Positions 31,452-44,873 of a DNA stretch of 64,000 nt are shown in pieces. The stretch covers positions 124,001 through 188,000 of the forward strand of contig NADL03000029.1 in the NCBI GenBank assembly GCA_002205965.3, given 5' to 3'. Under the pieces are notes generated by a model that was not told the DNA's origin, did not search any database, and was given only the letters and a program-made list of their open reading frames with translations. Numbering within the stretch: the stretch's first letter is position 1; each line of letters opens with the position of its first letter. This DNA comes from Kappaphycus alvarezii (Eukaryota > Rhodophyta > Florideophyceae > Gigartinales > Solieriaceae). A program made the position numbers and the translations under genes.

Positions 31452-32450
31452 TTATCTTCTTCTTACGTTAGTGTTAGTTTCGTTATTATAAATTATAAGG
31501 ACTTTTAAAAGGAACGGATGCAACTGATTACCAATGTGATGTTTCAAAAAGTAAGTACGCGTCTCTGGTACTTCACTTCGAATGAAAGCTTCAAATATAG
31601 GTATAATAACTAAAAAATGGGGCTCTTTATATTCGCCTTCCGTGAACTTACCGAGTCTTCCAAGAGTGAAATAATACATACCATGCGCAAATTCATCCGG
31701 AAAATACTGGAGAAGTGGATATCCATAAGAAAAGAAGATACTCATAATCAAGAATGATTCTAAGTATGATAAGTGTGGTCCGAGTAGAATTAAAAATATA
31801 AACAGATGTTTATCATATATTAAGAAATGACTTGCCCATTGTTCGCGTACTCGGAGATACTGCACAGCCAAAAAGGTATTCTCCTTATGAAACTTTATGC
31901 TGTGCATGGCTATGAAGTAAAATTTTACAAAGATGCGGTAGTTTATCATTGGACGTTCAAGACCGTTTTTTGATGTACTGGGGATTGCAGAGGTCCTCCA
32001 TAATGGACGTCCGAACCTCTTCTAGGCTTGTTATTGTCTCCTGAAGGTCCTTCTCGGGTCATTATCACTGTTTTAGGAGAATCATCTTCCCTGCGAGCTC
32101 TTTTGTTTTGGCGGGGTGTAGGGTTAAACTCAAAAAGCGGGTATAGAACCAATTTTATTCCATATTCGGTGATAAGTTTTACTCTCGAAGATGTACTTCA
32201 CGTTGGTACTTGAGAAACAAAAAAAACTGTGCGTACGATATTCGGATAGGTTTGCGACAGGTTCCTGGTAACTACTTACCAATACGTTCCAACGGAATAA
32301 TGATACACTGCTTCCAAAAAATTTGGATCTGCGTCAATGAAACGCCAGATTTGGAATGAAAAAATAACTCATACTAATAGTTGTTAATCTTCTTCGGGAA
32401 ATAATTGTCCGTTCAACGTACGAAAAAATAGGCATATGTTAATGCATAAG
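31452..32450 (-). CDS. Post-integrase ORF of lineage A with duplicated domain (fossil)
   Basis: Open pieces 31946-32152 and 31452-31949, plus eroded sequence to about 32450. Two copies of a ~65-residue domain can be traced. Each has a [LF]-x-x-x-[IV]-[LF]-F-S-[FY] start, a P-[ED]-[EF]-[FL] middle, a Y-x-x-[ST]-[LVI]-G-R-[LY]-G turn and a [IV]-[IR]-P-I-[YF]-x-[FA]-F end. A charged linker (MTREGPSGD) separates them. The plus-strand copy at 28.0-28.9 kb has the same layout. It is not a chromodomain or an envelope protein that I recognise; no signal peptide or fusion peptide is evident. Confidence 0.55.
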
Positions 32451-35400
32451 TGGATTGTGACATTGAGTTCTTAATAATCCTTCGTAAACAAGGCAATTCA
32501 TTACCGAAACCTCTTTTCTTTAGTAGGAATCATTATTTAGCTGTAAATGAGTGCTTATTACGTGGTTGCAAATAGTCCTGCATGAGAATATTTTATTCAA
32601 GTCTTTGATGGTGAGAAGACGTGCGTGGATTGCCCTTCTTGATGACTTCCCTGAGCTTGAACGGAGCCGGTGATGCCGGTGCGTGTCTTCTGTAAAGTAG
32701 CAAGGTCTGACGTAGTTTGATTGGAATTATGGCTACTCCATATCCTCTGGCATGATTTTTCCATGAACGACATGGATTTTGGAGCCGACTGGAAATTTTC
32801 GAGCATGATGATTCGCACTCTCGTTTTTTGTCTTCAACAAGGGTTGGTATAATCTTCAAATTTCAGTGGTCTATTATCCGAACTACCTACTTTCTTCACC
32901 GACTTTATTTACTGTCAAATCACTTTCTATATGTCTTTCTAGAGTTGCTGCATCTTTAAAGTACACAACAGGGAATGTTGAGCGACTATTTACTTTCTTT
33001 TTTCTGGGATAACAATATAATGCCTTTAGTAAAGATTTTTTCACTATATACCTTCGCCTGCTGTAGTTTTTGCTGCTGTACGTTTGATTTTCCCCACTAT
33101 CTTTTCAAAGTTCTCATTGAATATATGAGCAAAGGCGAGAACAATTTCATATTGAGCACATTTCTCTCTTAAAAACTGCTGACATTCCCTTGCAGTGAAA
33201 CAAATAGCGTTATCCGAGATGATCCTTTTCGGGAGACAAATGGCTTAATTTTTCTTTTTCCAAGAGTTTAAGGGCAATATATGTATCATTGTACTTAGTT
33301 ACACCCACAAATGGCCAGCCAGCAAGATGATAGACTCCCATGGAAAGATATTTGTTTCTGGAAGAAGTTTAATGAATGGAATGGGAAAGTTAATTGTGAA
33401 AGTTTCAAAAAGTTTTGAAATCGGGAAACCTAGTCTAGACTTATTCATTCGGATTGAAGCGAACTTTTAAAAAAGCTTCACATGTTTTGAAGAACTGGTA
33501 GAACTACTTGTGCATACTGAGCCACCACAATCTTTCCGTATTGAATTATTTTATTAAACCGAGATCCCAATGACCTAGCTCGTTATGAAATATCCTCACG
33601 ATATCAAATCTTTCTTCCAAAGGAGCCAATAATCTGGATCTGGCTTTAGTGAGTCGAAAAGATTTCCTTCATACAGAGCAAACTTCTTCTGCTTCGCAAC
33701 CATTCTCTTTGCTCTCTGTCGATGTTTCGTATTTACAAATTCTCTACGAATCGAATGAGTCCTTGGATATTAGCATCAAATTTTTCTTGCGCAATCCTGG
33801 AGTTTCTGCAACTCTAATATCATTCTGTGGAAGAGAGTCACTTGGATTTGATGGGAATCTCAAACGAGATAAACATCAGCTGGCTTACTAGTTACTCCAG
33901 GACTTTACAATATTTAGTACCGATATTATGCTAGAATATCGTCGAGCCTCCTAGTCAGCCGATTATGTATAAAATGTATGAATACTTCTTCTGGAATGTT
34001 GTCATAAGTGCTTGATGATCAGTAATGAGAGTAAATATTTCGAGCGATAAACAATAAAGAAGAAACATTTCCAATACAAATAATACTTCACGTGATTCCT
34101 TTTCACAGACAGTGTATTTTTGTTTAGCACCATTCAGAATGATGCTTGCGAATTGAACGTGGTTCAGCCTTCCGTCTTCACCCTTTTGGGACAGACCTGC
34201 TCCCAAAGATCGATCAGGTGCATCTGTTTCCACTATAAATTGCTTTCAAAAATTTGGATACATGAGTAATGGAGGGACGCATAACTTCTCCTTAAGTGCG
34301 TGGAATGGGATTTGAATTTACTTGTCCCAAAAATTCCCATTTCGCAGTTTCGTCGTGTAGCGGCGCCGCTGACATAGCAAAATATTTGATGAACCTTTGG
34401 TAATAAGATGTTAGACTAAGGAAGCTATTAACTACCGCTTTGAAGCAGGTCTCGGTTCCAGCTCGATGTTTTCCTTTCTCCTGATCAACCTTGATTCATC
34501 TTCGATCTACAATGTTTTCCAGTAGTTTGATGTAGTCTTGCGCAAATAAGCATATGCTCAATTTGATTTTCAAGCTTTCCTCTGCTATTCTCTTCACTGC
34601 TGTCCTGAAATACGAAATAAATTTATACAAAAACTTGAAAATACTATACCATCATCAATGTACACCGTCGAAGTCACTTCAAAATCTCATTGATGATTTT
34701 TTGGAATGTGGCTGGTGCATTCATGAGACCAAAATGCATTACATTGAATCTGAACGTACTAATTTTGCTGGTAACAATTTTTTTGTCCTCGCATTTTTCA
34801 TCAAAAATAATATACTAATAGGTAGTGTACAGGTCAATTTATGTGAATTATCTGAAATCCTTCAAGTATCGAGTACGTACTCAATATTTAGAACTCGAAA
34901 TCAATTGAAGATCATTATTTGGTTTAATTGTCGCCATTAGACCGAAAAATAGAAGTTTCCGTCCTTTTTTGACGCAAACACAACAGAAATTGACCATGAA
35001 GGCAGAAATGGCCGAAAATCTTTATTTGGGAGCATATTTGTAACATTTTAGAAATGTGCTGGTCATATTTGGTCGGTTGACGTTTAGGACTATGGCAAAT
35101 TGGTCGAGTGTGGGTAAGGTAAAAGGGGTGAGTGCCTGGTCCTCTTGCTTTCCTTAAATAGGAAACGCTCCATGCAATAATTTGAGAAGGCATTAATGTC
35201 CCGTATGTACTTTTTGATGCGTCAGAGTGGAGGTGTTTCAATTTTTCATTAATATCCGAAATCTTTTGCGCTTTTTTAAGTTTATCATTCTCATCTGCTT
35301 TGATGAGCGAATAATGTGGCATCTAGATTTGTGGATTCGATCGTCACCGAATTCTCTGCTGTTTCAGATAAATATTAATTCTTAATATTGTAAATCTTGT

Positions 35401-37073
35401 CTTCGAATCCAAAATTCTAGCAAACTGATACAGATTCAGAGCCTTTATTTTTCTTTAAATCCCAGTCACCTTCTACATCATATCAAGAATCGTAAGAATT
35501 CCATCGAATTGTAGCGTCCCTATATCATAATTTTCCATTTTCGAGGGCTTTGTTTGAATCTGAACCTTCGCTGTGATAGCTGGAGGTGAAATATTCACTG
35601 TTTGTATCGTATTATTCTTCTTTCCTCGCGCTTTTGTCAAAGTATACGGGTACGTTTATGGTTACACTTCCGATTTTAGTTCAGACAATTTGATTTCCAA
35701 AGTCAATGCACGTACCAGCTTCTCCACTGCTGGAAGGCCAGTAACTGCACCGAAAGGAGACTCAGACATAAACGAGAAGCCCATATTAACTTTCAGGTCC
35801 CCAAAAAATGGGAAAATTTTAAGCAGTTACTATACGTTTTGATACGGTTACTTCCGCAATAATTAACCTTCTTGCAGCAGATAATTGCGATTCGAAATTA
35901 AGAGAGCGAAATTAAGCTGACCAGTTCTATCTTTCTGAGACCATCATATCTGAGACCTACCCAAGGTTGTCTTTGAGAAGAAACTTCTCGCTACTCACGG
36001 ATTTTCCATTCTGGGGTATTCTTGGCTGCGTCCTAGATAGCCTTGTCCTGTAAATGGTCCAGGAACCATCGATTTGATGGTCCGGCAAAGTCACTGGGGA
36101 CACTGGACCGCTTCCTGATGATGCGATCCACTGATGCGACAAACAATTAAATGGAGTCCAGAGCAACCTAGTACATGATCACGAACAGGGCTAGAGTGAC
36201 ACCTAGCAGCTCTGGTTGGATGCCAAAGAATGCTCTTTGTGTGGAGTATCTTCCCGCATTTGATAACGAAATTAAGAGTACCTGTACCTCTCTTTATCAA
36301 GCATTTGATTGAGATAATCGAGTTTCTGCTCGAACGGTGAATCAGCCGTGGTGGCTCCGACGAGCCGTTCCATATGGTGTACACTAGCTTTCGTTCGCAT
36401 CCGTTAACAGAAAGGGTTCATTTCCTGATCAAAATGGTCGTTTGAGAGATGTAGTTATCATCCTTCCTTTTTTCCAACACTGATTGGAAAGTGATCAAAA
36501 GATCTTTGGTAATTTTATCTAAATTCGTCATCATCAAGCGAAATTCTAGAATTAGTTGAAACTGAATGACTTCCTTAATTACTGAGGCGTCCAGGTTCTA
36601 GTCTCTTGCTAAGACCAGGGGAATTTTAGTTGACTCCTTCGCCAGTCTCAATAGTTCAAAAACTAGGAAGGTTTTACAGATTGTTGTTTCCACAAATTAG
36701 AAAGATCTTAGCTCGGGAAGAGGACTGATAGTTACTTATAAGGAGGTCGTGAAGTGCGCGATTTGACACGGGGAATTCCTCGCAAAGCGAGATCCAAGGG
36801 TTTCCTGGCTGTTAAAATCGGAAGAATGAGTCAACTTTCTGATTCCAACAGAGAAAAACACTTAAATAAAATAAATGACAGACCTTGTTCGAAATATTAC
36901 TCAGCGGTTCCGCAGAAAGGAAATAACTTCTATGTATGAAGCCTAGTCTACGCGGTAATATACAGCTACTGATGTAGCGGGGGGAGCCAAGATAAATAGC
37001 TTCCAAAAGTCTTAGGAGGATTCGGTAAATTCCTCCAATAGGTTGTGTGGATGATATACTCTAAAAAAGATAC

Positions 37074-37412
37074 TTAAGAAAAGAACAATCGATATGGTCC
37101 TCTTACTTCCCATTCTCTACACCAGACCCAACAAAATCCTCCAAAATATCCATGCTGCCCAGCCAGTCCCCATTTAGATATGCGAAGCTCATAACTATCT
37201 ATTTTCTCCTGGGATATATCTAAACTACTAAATATATCCCCATCCAGTTCCAGCGTCGGTACAACTTGTTTCATAATTTCCAGCCCCGGCTCCACCATTG
37301 AAACACTTCCCATGTCTCCCTTTCCCTCATTCCCCCCTCCTCCTCTTTTCATCCTGTACAACATCTTCCTCACCCTTCTCTTCATCATCATCCTCCTCCT
37401 CCCCTTCTTCAA
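37074..37412 (-). CDS. Lineage A-type acidic ORF remnant (fossil)
   Basis: Contains VVPTLELDGDIFSSLD, matching MVPTLELDGGIFSGLE in minus-strand sequence at about 61.1-61.2 kb. Beyond it are basic (MKKGRRRMMMKRRVRK) and Gly-rich stretches. No LTR is found on its left, where one would be expected. Confidence 0.45.
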   Translation of the reverse strand: MKKGRRRMMMKRRVRKMLYRMKRGGGGNEGKGDMGSVSMVEPGLEIMKQVVPTLELDGDIFSSLDISQEKIDSYELRISKWGLAGQHGYFGGFCWVWCREWEVRGPYRLFFS

Positions 37413-37899
37413 CCTAGTAGACCAATTACGGGGCTGCCCACCCCTCGAAGGTCTCCCCAGCTCCCTCCTCGACTTCCCACTACTGCCCCTCAGCTATCTG
37501 CTCGGCCTCATCCTTGACGATTAGTTCGCGGACGAACTGAATTATCTTCTTCTTAGTTTGGCGTCGCAGGTAGTCGTCTGCGTCCGTCAGGCCATATGCA
37601 GCGTGCACAAGGCCGTTTAAGGGACGAGAGGGGCGGTTTTTGGTGATGGGTACGGAGGGGCGAAGGTTGTTCATTTTGGTTGTAAATGAAGTGGGGCAGT
37701 TGTGAATGGAGAATAGAGGGTGTGAGGGGAGGGTAGTGTGTATAAAGGTTGGTGGATTTCAAAAAAAGTTGGGTAAAATGGGTTTAAGTACACCTTAGAG
37801 ACGTATTGGAGTCGTTTCTAAAAAGTTAAATCGAAATTTTAGTAGCACATTTTAATTTCTCCATAGGAAGTGAATTTGATGAAGAAAGTAGATAAAAAA

Positions 37900-40800
37900 G
37901 ACGTAAAATGCTTATTCAGAGTAGATTTGGAGGAGAGGATACAGTACTAAAATATCTAGGGGGGGACGGTAGACAAATTTGGAAAGGACTGTGAGCACAT
38001 TCAGGGGCTGGATCGTTTATTTTTTTGTAAGTTGCTGATACCTTTGGTAGGACCATTCCCTGGATTATAGTGGGTTCATCGTTTAACCGTATTTGATTTT
38101 GCTTTTCAAAATGCATCATGCATATCTTCGCGGAAACCTTCTCCTGCGAAGTTATATAATGATAATTTTTTTCGACATTACTGCTATTAATTGAAGTTGA
38201 AAACTGAAGAAGAATGGTGAAAAAGTATTGGTTAAATTCAAAGAAGAGGTTTAAGGAAATTAAAATTATACCAGGTAGCTAGGTAAATGTAATTTGTCGA
38301 AGCTAACGAAAGGACCGGTAATTTCTTCATTTTCTATCCATTATCTCCGACTGTCCTTCGGACTGTGAATGGTACTCAGAAGAGGGTTATATCTTTGTTT
38401 TTGGTAGAGAAAAGAAGCTTTTCCAAAACCTGGTCAAAAAAGTGGGATCTTGGCTACGTATGATACTCGTTGGTAATTCATGGTGTGCAAACATGATTAT
38501 TGAACAATATATATTGTTTAGGAGCATCTGCATTGGGTTCTGTTTGTACCTTTCTTATCACCTTAGATCGAAAATTACACGAATGTGACACGCCGTTTTT
38601 TCCATTTTTTCATGGTTGCATAATTACACTTCGCTTTCAGTAGTTCTGCGGGTTTAAACGACTTAAGCTTCTTATTTTTTGCCTTTTTTGTCGTCAATTT
38701 GCAGACAGGGAAGTGCCGGATTTCTTCCGATCGTAAATTTTTCCAATGTAACTATGGTGATATTCATTGATTGTCTTGCTTAATCTTCGATGTTTCGTTG
38801 TATAAATGCAAAGATAGTCGCACAAAACTGACTTCAAAATTTCTTTTTGTTATAAAAATCTTCTTGTTTTTACGTAAAGCATCCCTTGACGTTAAAAGGG
38901 CGCATTGGGTTCTTGATACTTGATTTTGAGGTTATCATCGCCACCACTATCTTCTCCCGTTCCCATTAATTGAAGATTTGGAACTATATGGTCTAAAAAT
39001 TTGTTGAATTCCAAGGATTTGTTGGTTTTTAAATCTTGAAGCAATGCATTTTCAGATAATTGGGTGGGGTAAATCTGTGTTTGCCTTGGTAGTGCATCGG
39101 GCACTACGTTTGATTTTCCTGAAATGGGAATTGTCTTGAGAGAAAATTCATTTCATGTATTTCTTAGGTTTCTAGACCTATCACTGGATAGAAATCCCAG
39201 TGAACAGTGAAGGAACTACCGCAAAAATGAGATCCCCACCACTTGAAGTAAGGAATCTAACATAATCGACAATTCCTTATCATGGGCCAGAAAGTTTTGC
39301 TTGGCATAAATTAGAGCCCTGGACCGGTTTGGGAACTTAACTCTCCAATACGGTGCCAATTGCATATTGAGATAAATCTGTGGTGAATTAGATAGGAAGT
39401 GCGTCATCGAAATTTCTGAGTACAGACTTACTCAGGGTGTTTAAGTCCTTGAAAGGCCTCGCCGTGGACAATATTCCATTGAATATTGATTTTTCGTCAG
39501 TTCTGTTGAATTTACAACAATAATTGAATAGATTTTCTGATTGTTCTGTTGAAGTTGACAAAAACAAGAAAATACAGTAATTATCGCCTATTTTTTGGAA
39601 CCAGACATCCCATAACTGTACTTATCTCATTTTTATCAACAGAAACACCTTTCGGGGAAGTTATGTGTCTGGCATACTCTATTAAAGTAACTCCAAAAAT
39701 GAATTCAGTTAATATGTTGACCAAATTCTCTATTCTGAGGATTTGGAGTACCGCTCGAATGTGATCCAATTGATCTTGACATGTTTTACTCCAGATGAAA
39801 AAATACTGCAAATTTTATCCGTAGAGAAGATCACGAACGCTTTGAGCTGCTCCTTAAAAATTCCATTTACTAAAGCGATAAAATTTATTGCGGAATATAT
39901 GAGTCAATACAGTACAACGAGAAAATCAAAGTGCCCGTATCGTGTTTGAAAGACGATAAATATAATTTAATTATCCTTTAGCCCATTTTGGTGATAACCA
40001 GATATAAGATGAATTTTTCCGAGATGCTTTTCTCCTTCGCGCTGTTCGAAAATTTAATCGTTTCGTGGTAACCGATAAATGTTTTCACAATACGCTATTT
40101 TTGGGCTCTGTGATCAACATAAATTAGCGTGTCATTATCATTCTTACTAAAATATCGAATTTGGACTCCAAGTTAACCCTGAAATGGTATGAAAATTCTG
40201 TCTCTGAAATATCGTCCATCTGTTTTCGGAATTCCCGCATTAGTTTCAAAAACGTCTGTAAAGAACTTTCTTCTGCAGTTTAGCTCCATATTTTTTCTAT
40301 TTTAAAGTATCCTTCCTTCCCAGGTACAAACGTTTGGGAAACTTTTCTGAAATGAAATATTTAAAAAATTTCAAAATCATCATTTAGTTTTGTAGGGAAT
40401 TCAGTTCTGTTGATTTATCAGGATTTAATGGTCTAAATAAAGCTATAAATAACGAATAATTCTTATTTTTCTTGTCTTCCTCGCAAACTGTTGCATTCAA
40501 ATGGAAGAAAGTACTCATTAAGGCTTCATTAGCGAGTAGTTTTGAATGAATTCTCTTATTTGAATTTGCCACCTTTTTAAGGCAGTTGATTTTGGTTCCA
40601 TTAGCGGTACCCCAATTTTTCCAAGAACTGAGTCATGGCGCTTCAGTGAGGTTACGGAAAGGTAAAACGGTTCAACATATGGCTGTACTTTGTACATGAA
40701 ATATTTTAAGTACTTATTGAAGCACCTATTTCGCGCTTTTGGTCATTCTAGCGATCCCTCTGGAGTTTATGATCCTTTTTTGATAATGCTTGCAAAACTT

Positions 40801-41000
40801 TTCGCCAGAAACGTGATCTCTCCGCTATAGTCTGTAAGAATCTTTGCTAGTCAGACCGCAATGATTTTTTTGATAATGAGAAGTAAATTTTGAATACTAT
40901 AAAAGGTGGGGGATGGTGTTCAAATGAAGGCTATACTCGACCTGATGGTGTACAAGACGGGTCTTTCTCTTTGGTTCAAAATATATATCTCAGTTTTCTG
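37900..41000 (-). mobile_element. Ty3/gypsy lineage B element on the minus strand (fossil)
   Basis: Right to left: RT C-terminal half (39581-39811) with KTCQDQLDHIRAVLQ and EFIFGVTLIEYARHI; RNase H (39216-39407) with FLAHDKELSIMLDSLL; the inter-domain marker PDALPRQ (about 39100); integrase core (about 38.33-38.46 kb) with DPTFLTRFWKS and a SEGQSE counterpart of the usual TDGQTE; and a C-terminal tail at 37916-38119. The FGVTxIEYxxHIxSPxGVSVD block differs from lineage A, so this is a separate family. Sequence from 40 to 41 kb probably holds its upstream part but no motif is secure. LTRs not found. Heavily eroded. Confidence 0.75.
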
Positions 41001-44000
41001 TGCGTAGTTACAGGGTTTCTAAAGATTTATTCGGAACGGTAACTGACCAGGGAACTTCAGTCAGTACTTGCGGGCGTCTGAACAATCATTAACCATAAAT
41101 AATTCATCTTTGCATCTAAAGCATAGAAAATAGCGCAAAAAACTCCCCTGTCCTACTTACTAAGGATTTTGTAAACTGGAAATAATTTTTTAGACCCTGC
41201 TTCATTCTATGTTCCCAATTTAAAGGTTTAATGATTCTGTGTTTCTAGCAAAAGATTTTCCATTTACAGTCTTTCTTCCCGAGTATTTTTGCAGGTTACC
41301 GGGTGCTGGATGCCCAGAGACTAGTTCAACTCGTTCAACATCCCTCATGATGTCGAATAAATGTACTTATTCCTTGTTGCAGAACTATTTCCAGATACAA
41401 GGGTTTAAGATGCGAGAGTAATGATATGTTCGGTCATAAAACCTAATGTCATGGATGTACTGTACAAAATGTTTAAGTCTTTGTCGCTTTTTCTAAACCA
41501 GCCTTTTGCCTTTCTTATTGTTCAAAACCACTGAATTAGAACAAACTTAAGAGGATTGAAAGAAGTCACTTATTTTAATTCTTTTCTTTCGAAGAGGAAC
41601 ATAAAACACACGGATATTGCCAGACGAGTAGCTGTCTGCTCTGTTTACTGATTCTTTGCATTCTCTTGGTCCACGGTAATTTTATATCTGTGAAAGCCAG
41701 CTGCAAGTTGATACTTTCTCAGAAAAGGCGACTTGTCTAGTTTACTTTGCGCCCGGTTGGGTTTCCAGAGATTCATTCGTTGACAAAACAGGTTGACGTC
41801 GGGAGTTTACCAGTTTAGAATCAAACTATGATACTTTTTGTGCTGGATTTAAAAGTTCTGATCTTTTTGCAGTAGTTTGGCTGCTAGAATACTCGATGAG
41901 GCTACAAAACATGTACCATACATGTATTGGGTACTCACGTGTATTGGGTTATACTAGCCCTTCTATTAGGTCCTGATGGCGATACATACTTACAATTGTG
42001 TAAGTCCCATTTAATGAATCTGGGGGCAGCAGAAGGAAACTTAAAATTAAAAGGAAAGGGTGAACACGAAACAATCACCAAGTAGGTTGAAGAAACGCAT
42101 TTCCCTGTTTTTCCTTTTAATAATCGTAAGGAGAATCACCTTTAGCGCCAAAAGGAGGTTTAATTGTGGCAGTTTACTAAAAGGCGATGTTGGGCGCCGG
42201 TCTGGTGGCAAATAAGGTCCTGTGAACTGAATGAATATATCTTCTACTATTTTCAATCGTACTCGTCCTTGCTTGTACGGCGGGTATGGTGGCATAAACT
42301 AAGGTACTCGAACTACTGAACTCGACCAAGGCAAGTGAAATGACAACGACGAAAAAGACATGTACAGGACTTCCTAGAAAATAGTGTTGAAGGTATCATT
42401 AGTAGCGCTTTCGGAAACTGTAGTCAGAATTATCGAAATAAAGTGATAACATGTAAGAATGGTATTGGCCGAGGTGGAATGTGTGAATGGCAAGCAAGCT
42501 TGTGGATGGTGGAGCAGCGATAAAATATCCCAGTATATAACTCGTCTTGACTATTACGATTGCACCAACAGGGTCATAAGTTGTGTGAAGAAACAGTATG
42601 GTAACAATGAAGTGCCTAGGGGCCATAGGTATGAGTTTACTGTTGGCTTGAGTCTGGGTGCAAGGAATTACTGTACTGCTGTAAGGCCTGTGAAAAATCG
42701 TTTCACACAGTAAGGAACCATATGGAACACCACACAAGTAGATTAAGCTGGGGTCTTCCTCGTGTAAAGACGAGTATGGAACTGTAAATATGTGTAAAAG
42801 ATAGCCTCCACAAAATATATGCTCTAAATTCGTATTACTTGCATATTATATGAAACGGAAGAACCATTAAGAGGAATGGAGACCTATTTTAGATATTTTC
42901 CGCAGGTATCCTTCAAACATGTGGACCAACTCAATATTTATTCGAAATAATAACAGCTTAAGTAGCAGTTGAAGCTTTTAAAAGAGCAAAACTTTATTTC
43001 TGAAGAAGTAAAGGACAATATTCTGTTACAGAGACCTACTTCGAGGAGGTTTTTCTGGAAGCCTGGGAAATATTGCCGATCTTCAAATTTTATTCAACAG
43101 TCTAGGTGAATCACAGTGTGTGGATCGAGCAAATCTTGCAGCAAACGCATATTAAAAAGCATTTGATGACTTAAGATGTCTTGAGCTTCTTTTCATCTCC
43201 ACTTCATTCCGATTCTAATAGAAATATGCTTTACAGTTTATTACAGCACACTATAGGCTACATGTACGTACATCATACACTTCCCGTGCATCCTTAAAGG
43301 GTTTGAAATGCTTAATCCCAACTTTTCTGGTCTTTTATTTATATGAAACTCAATTAATGTCCCCACTATATATATTGTTGCCAATTGCGAGATTAAAGAG
43401 GGACATATAACGTTTTTAAATTTTATAAAACGTTTTTATTTAGCTATTTGCTATTCTAATCCAGCAATTGGAGGTATTTTTGAACTACTAGCACACAATG
43501 CAAGTAAAGAAAACCATCTCATCAAGTTACAACCAATATACTGCAAGCGGGAACATCTTTATATGTAACTAGCCATGGAAGATGATTTCGTTTATTTGGG
43601 CCAGTAATTTGTAATTCAAAGAGTTTCTGATCACAGTACCAGAACATGGGGGGGTATACCAGTATTATGTTTTTGAAAGAATATTTTCTTTCTATATAGA
43701 TTTTTAGGACACATCGACTGAGATGTTGAACTGTATTGAAATTTACAACTTCAAAAACACCTCTGTTATCCAATTTCTCACAAAATTTAGCACCAAAAAA
43801 CCAAATTTATCAATTTTTCCTGAAAAGTAGGTCAGTGCAAATCGCATGATAGTTCTTTTTGACTAAACTACCTACTTCACATTCCCTGTGTTGCGCCAAA
43901 AAATGGTCAGTTTAGACGATAAAACCATGAAGGGAATAAATTCTCAAAGAAAAAAGTTGCGGAGACCATTCAAACAAAGAAAAAAATGGAAATTGTGGGG

Positions 44001-44760
44001 AAAGTTTACTCGATTCAAAGGAAATAAAATAGTTTGACTAAAAGTAATACTGACTGAGTGGGTTTCCCCTAGGAAGCCGATGTCCAATGAAACAAATTTC
44101 CTGAGAACAAACAGCAAATATCATAGTTCGCTTCATTTCGGTTAGTGGGTTGAACATTTTATCACAACGGAAGATATAATTGCTTGCCATGAATTACTGT
44201 AAAAATTAATTTGTCAGTTTTTAGGCCCAATTACGATCCCGTAAGTCAGTATTTTGTCCTGTATTCATGCTTCATCGTCCCCAAATTACACATAGAATCA
44301 CAATTCAAGCCCTTATACACTTATTGAATGACCTATAGTGTAAAGGAAGTAGTCATGATGGTGAATCTATTTCGAAAACCAACACTAGTACTTTTTTGCG
44401 CTTTTATTTATCAAAAATACGTATGAAGAAACCACATCGCAACCCAAAGAGTTATTAAGAACCCATTCAGATTCAGATAAGAGCCATAGGATCAGAAGCG
44501 AAAGTTGAGCTCAAAAATTAAAGGTTTCTGCGATACCATTCCAAGTATAGCAAGACATTACACAGGTATTCAAAGAACTCATGTGTATGAATTCATTGTT
44601 TCACACAAGCATACTCAACTTTGCTTCATTACTCTGATTGTAAATTTTGGGAATGATTCTAACCGTAAAGAAATTCATCGCAGTACGAATAAGTTGCTCG
44701 ACATATAGCGAATTTAGTGTTTTCCAGACAAAAAGTTCGTTCTGTAAGGCTATGAAGTAC

Positions 44761-44873
44761 TGGAATGTAGAAGAAAGAACCCAATATATAGAGTGTAATT
44801 GAAGGGTACCGTGAAACAATACTTGAATGTAGAAGAGTGCAACCGAAGTATCATATGTAATTGAAGGGTACCG
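44761..44873. repeat. 62-bp tandem duplication
   Basis: tgaatgtagaag...gtaattgaagggtaccg occurs at 44761-44811 and 44823-44873. The last 17 bases are identical and the middle is diverged. Confidence 0.75.

Larger units (their letters stand above)
30105..36700 (-). mobile_element. Ty3/gypsy lineage A element on the minus strand (fossil)
   Basis: Reading right to left: RT (about 34.2-35.0 kb) with the VMxFGLMNAPATFQ motif near 34.7 kb; RNase H (33955-34233) with ETDAPDRSLGAGLSQ and ITDHQAL; integrase zinc finger with HNELGHWDLG (about 33.45-33.6 kb); integrase core with IISDNA...FTA and NENFEKIVGKIKRT (about 33.08-33.23 kb); post-integrase ORF (31452-32152); acidic ORF (30395-30655); partial LTR (about 30105-30400). 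RT before RNase H before integrase is the gypsy order. Protease, gag and 5' LTR to the right are not securely seen, so the right limit is approximate. Many breaks. Confidence 0.8.

Noticed and set aside
42459-42713. 84-residue host ORF
   Set aside because: No motif, no homologous copy in the window, surrounded by decayed sequence.
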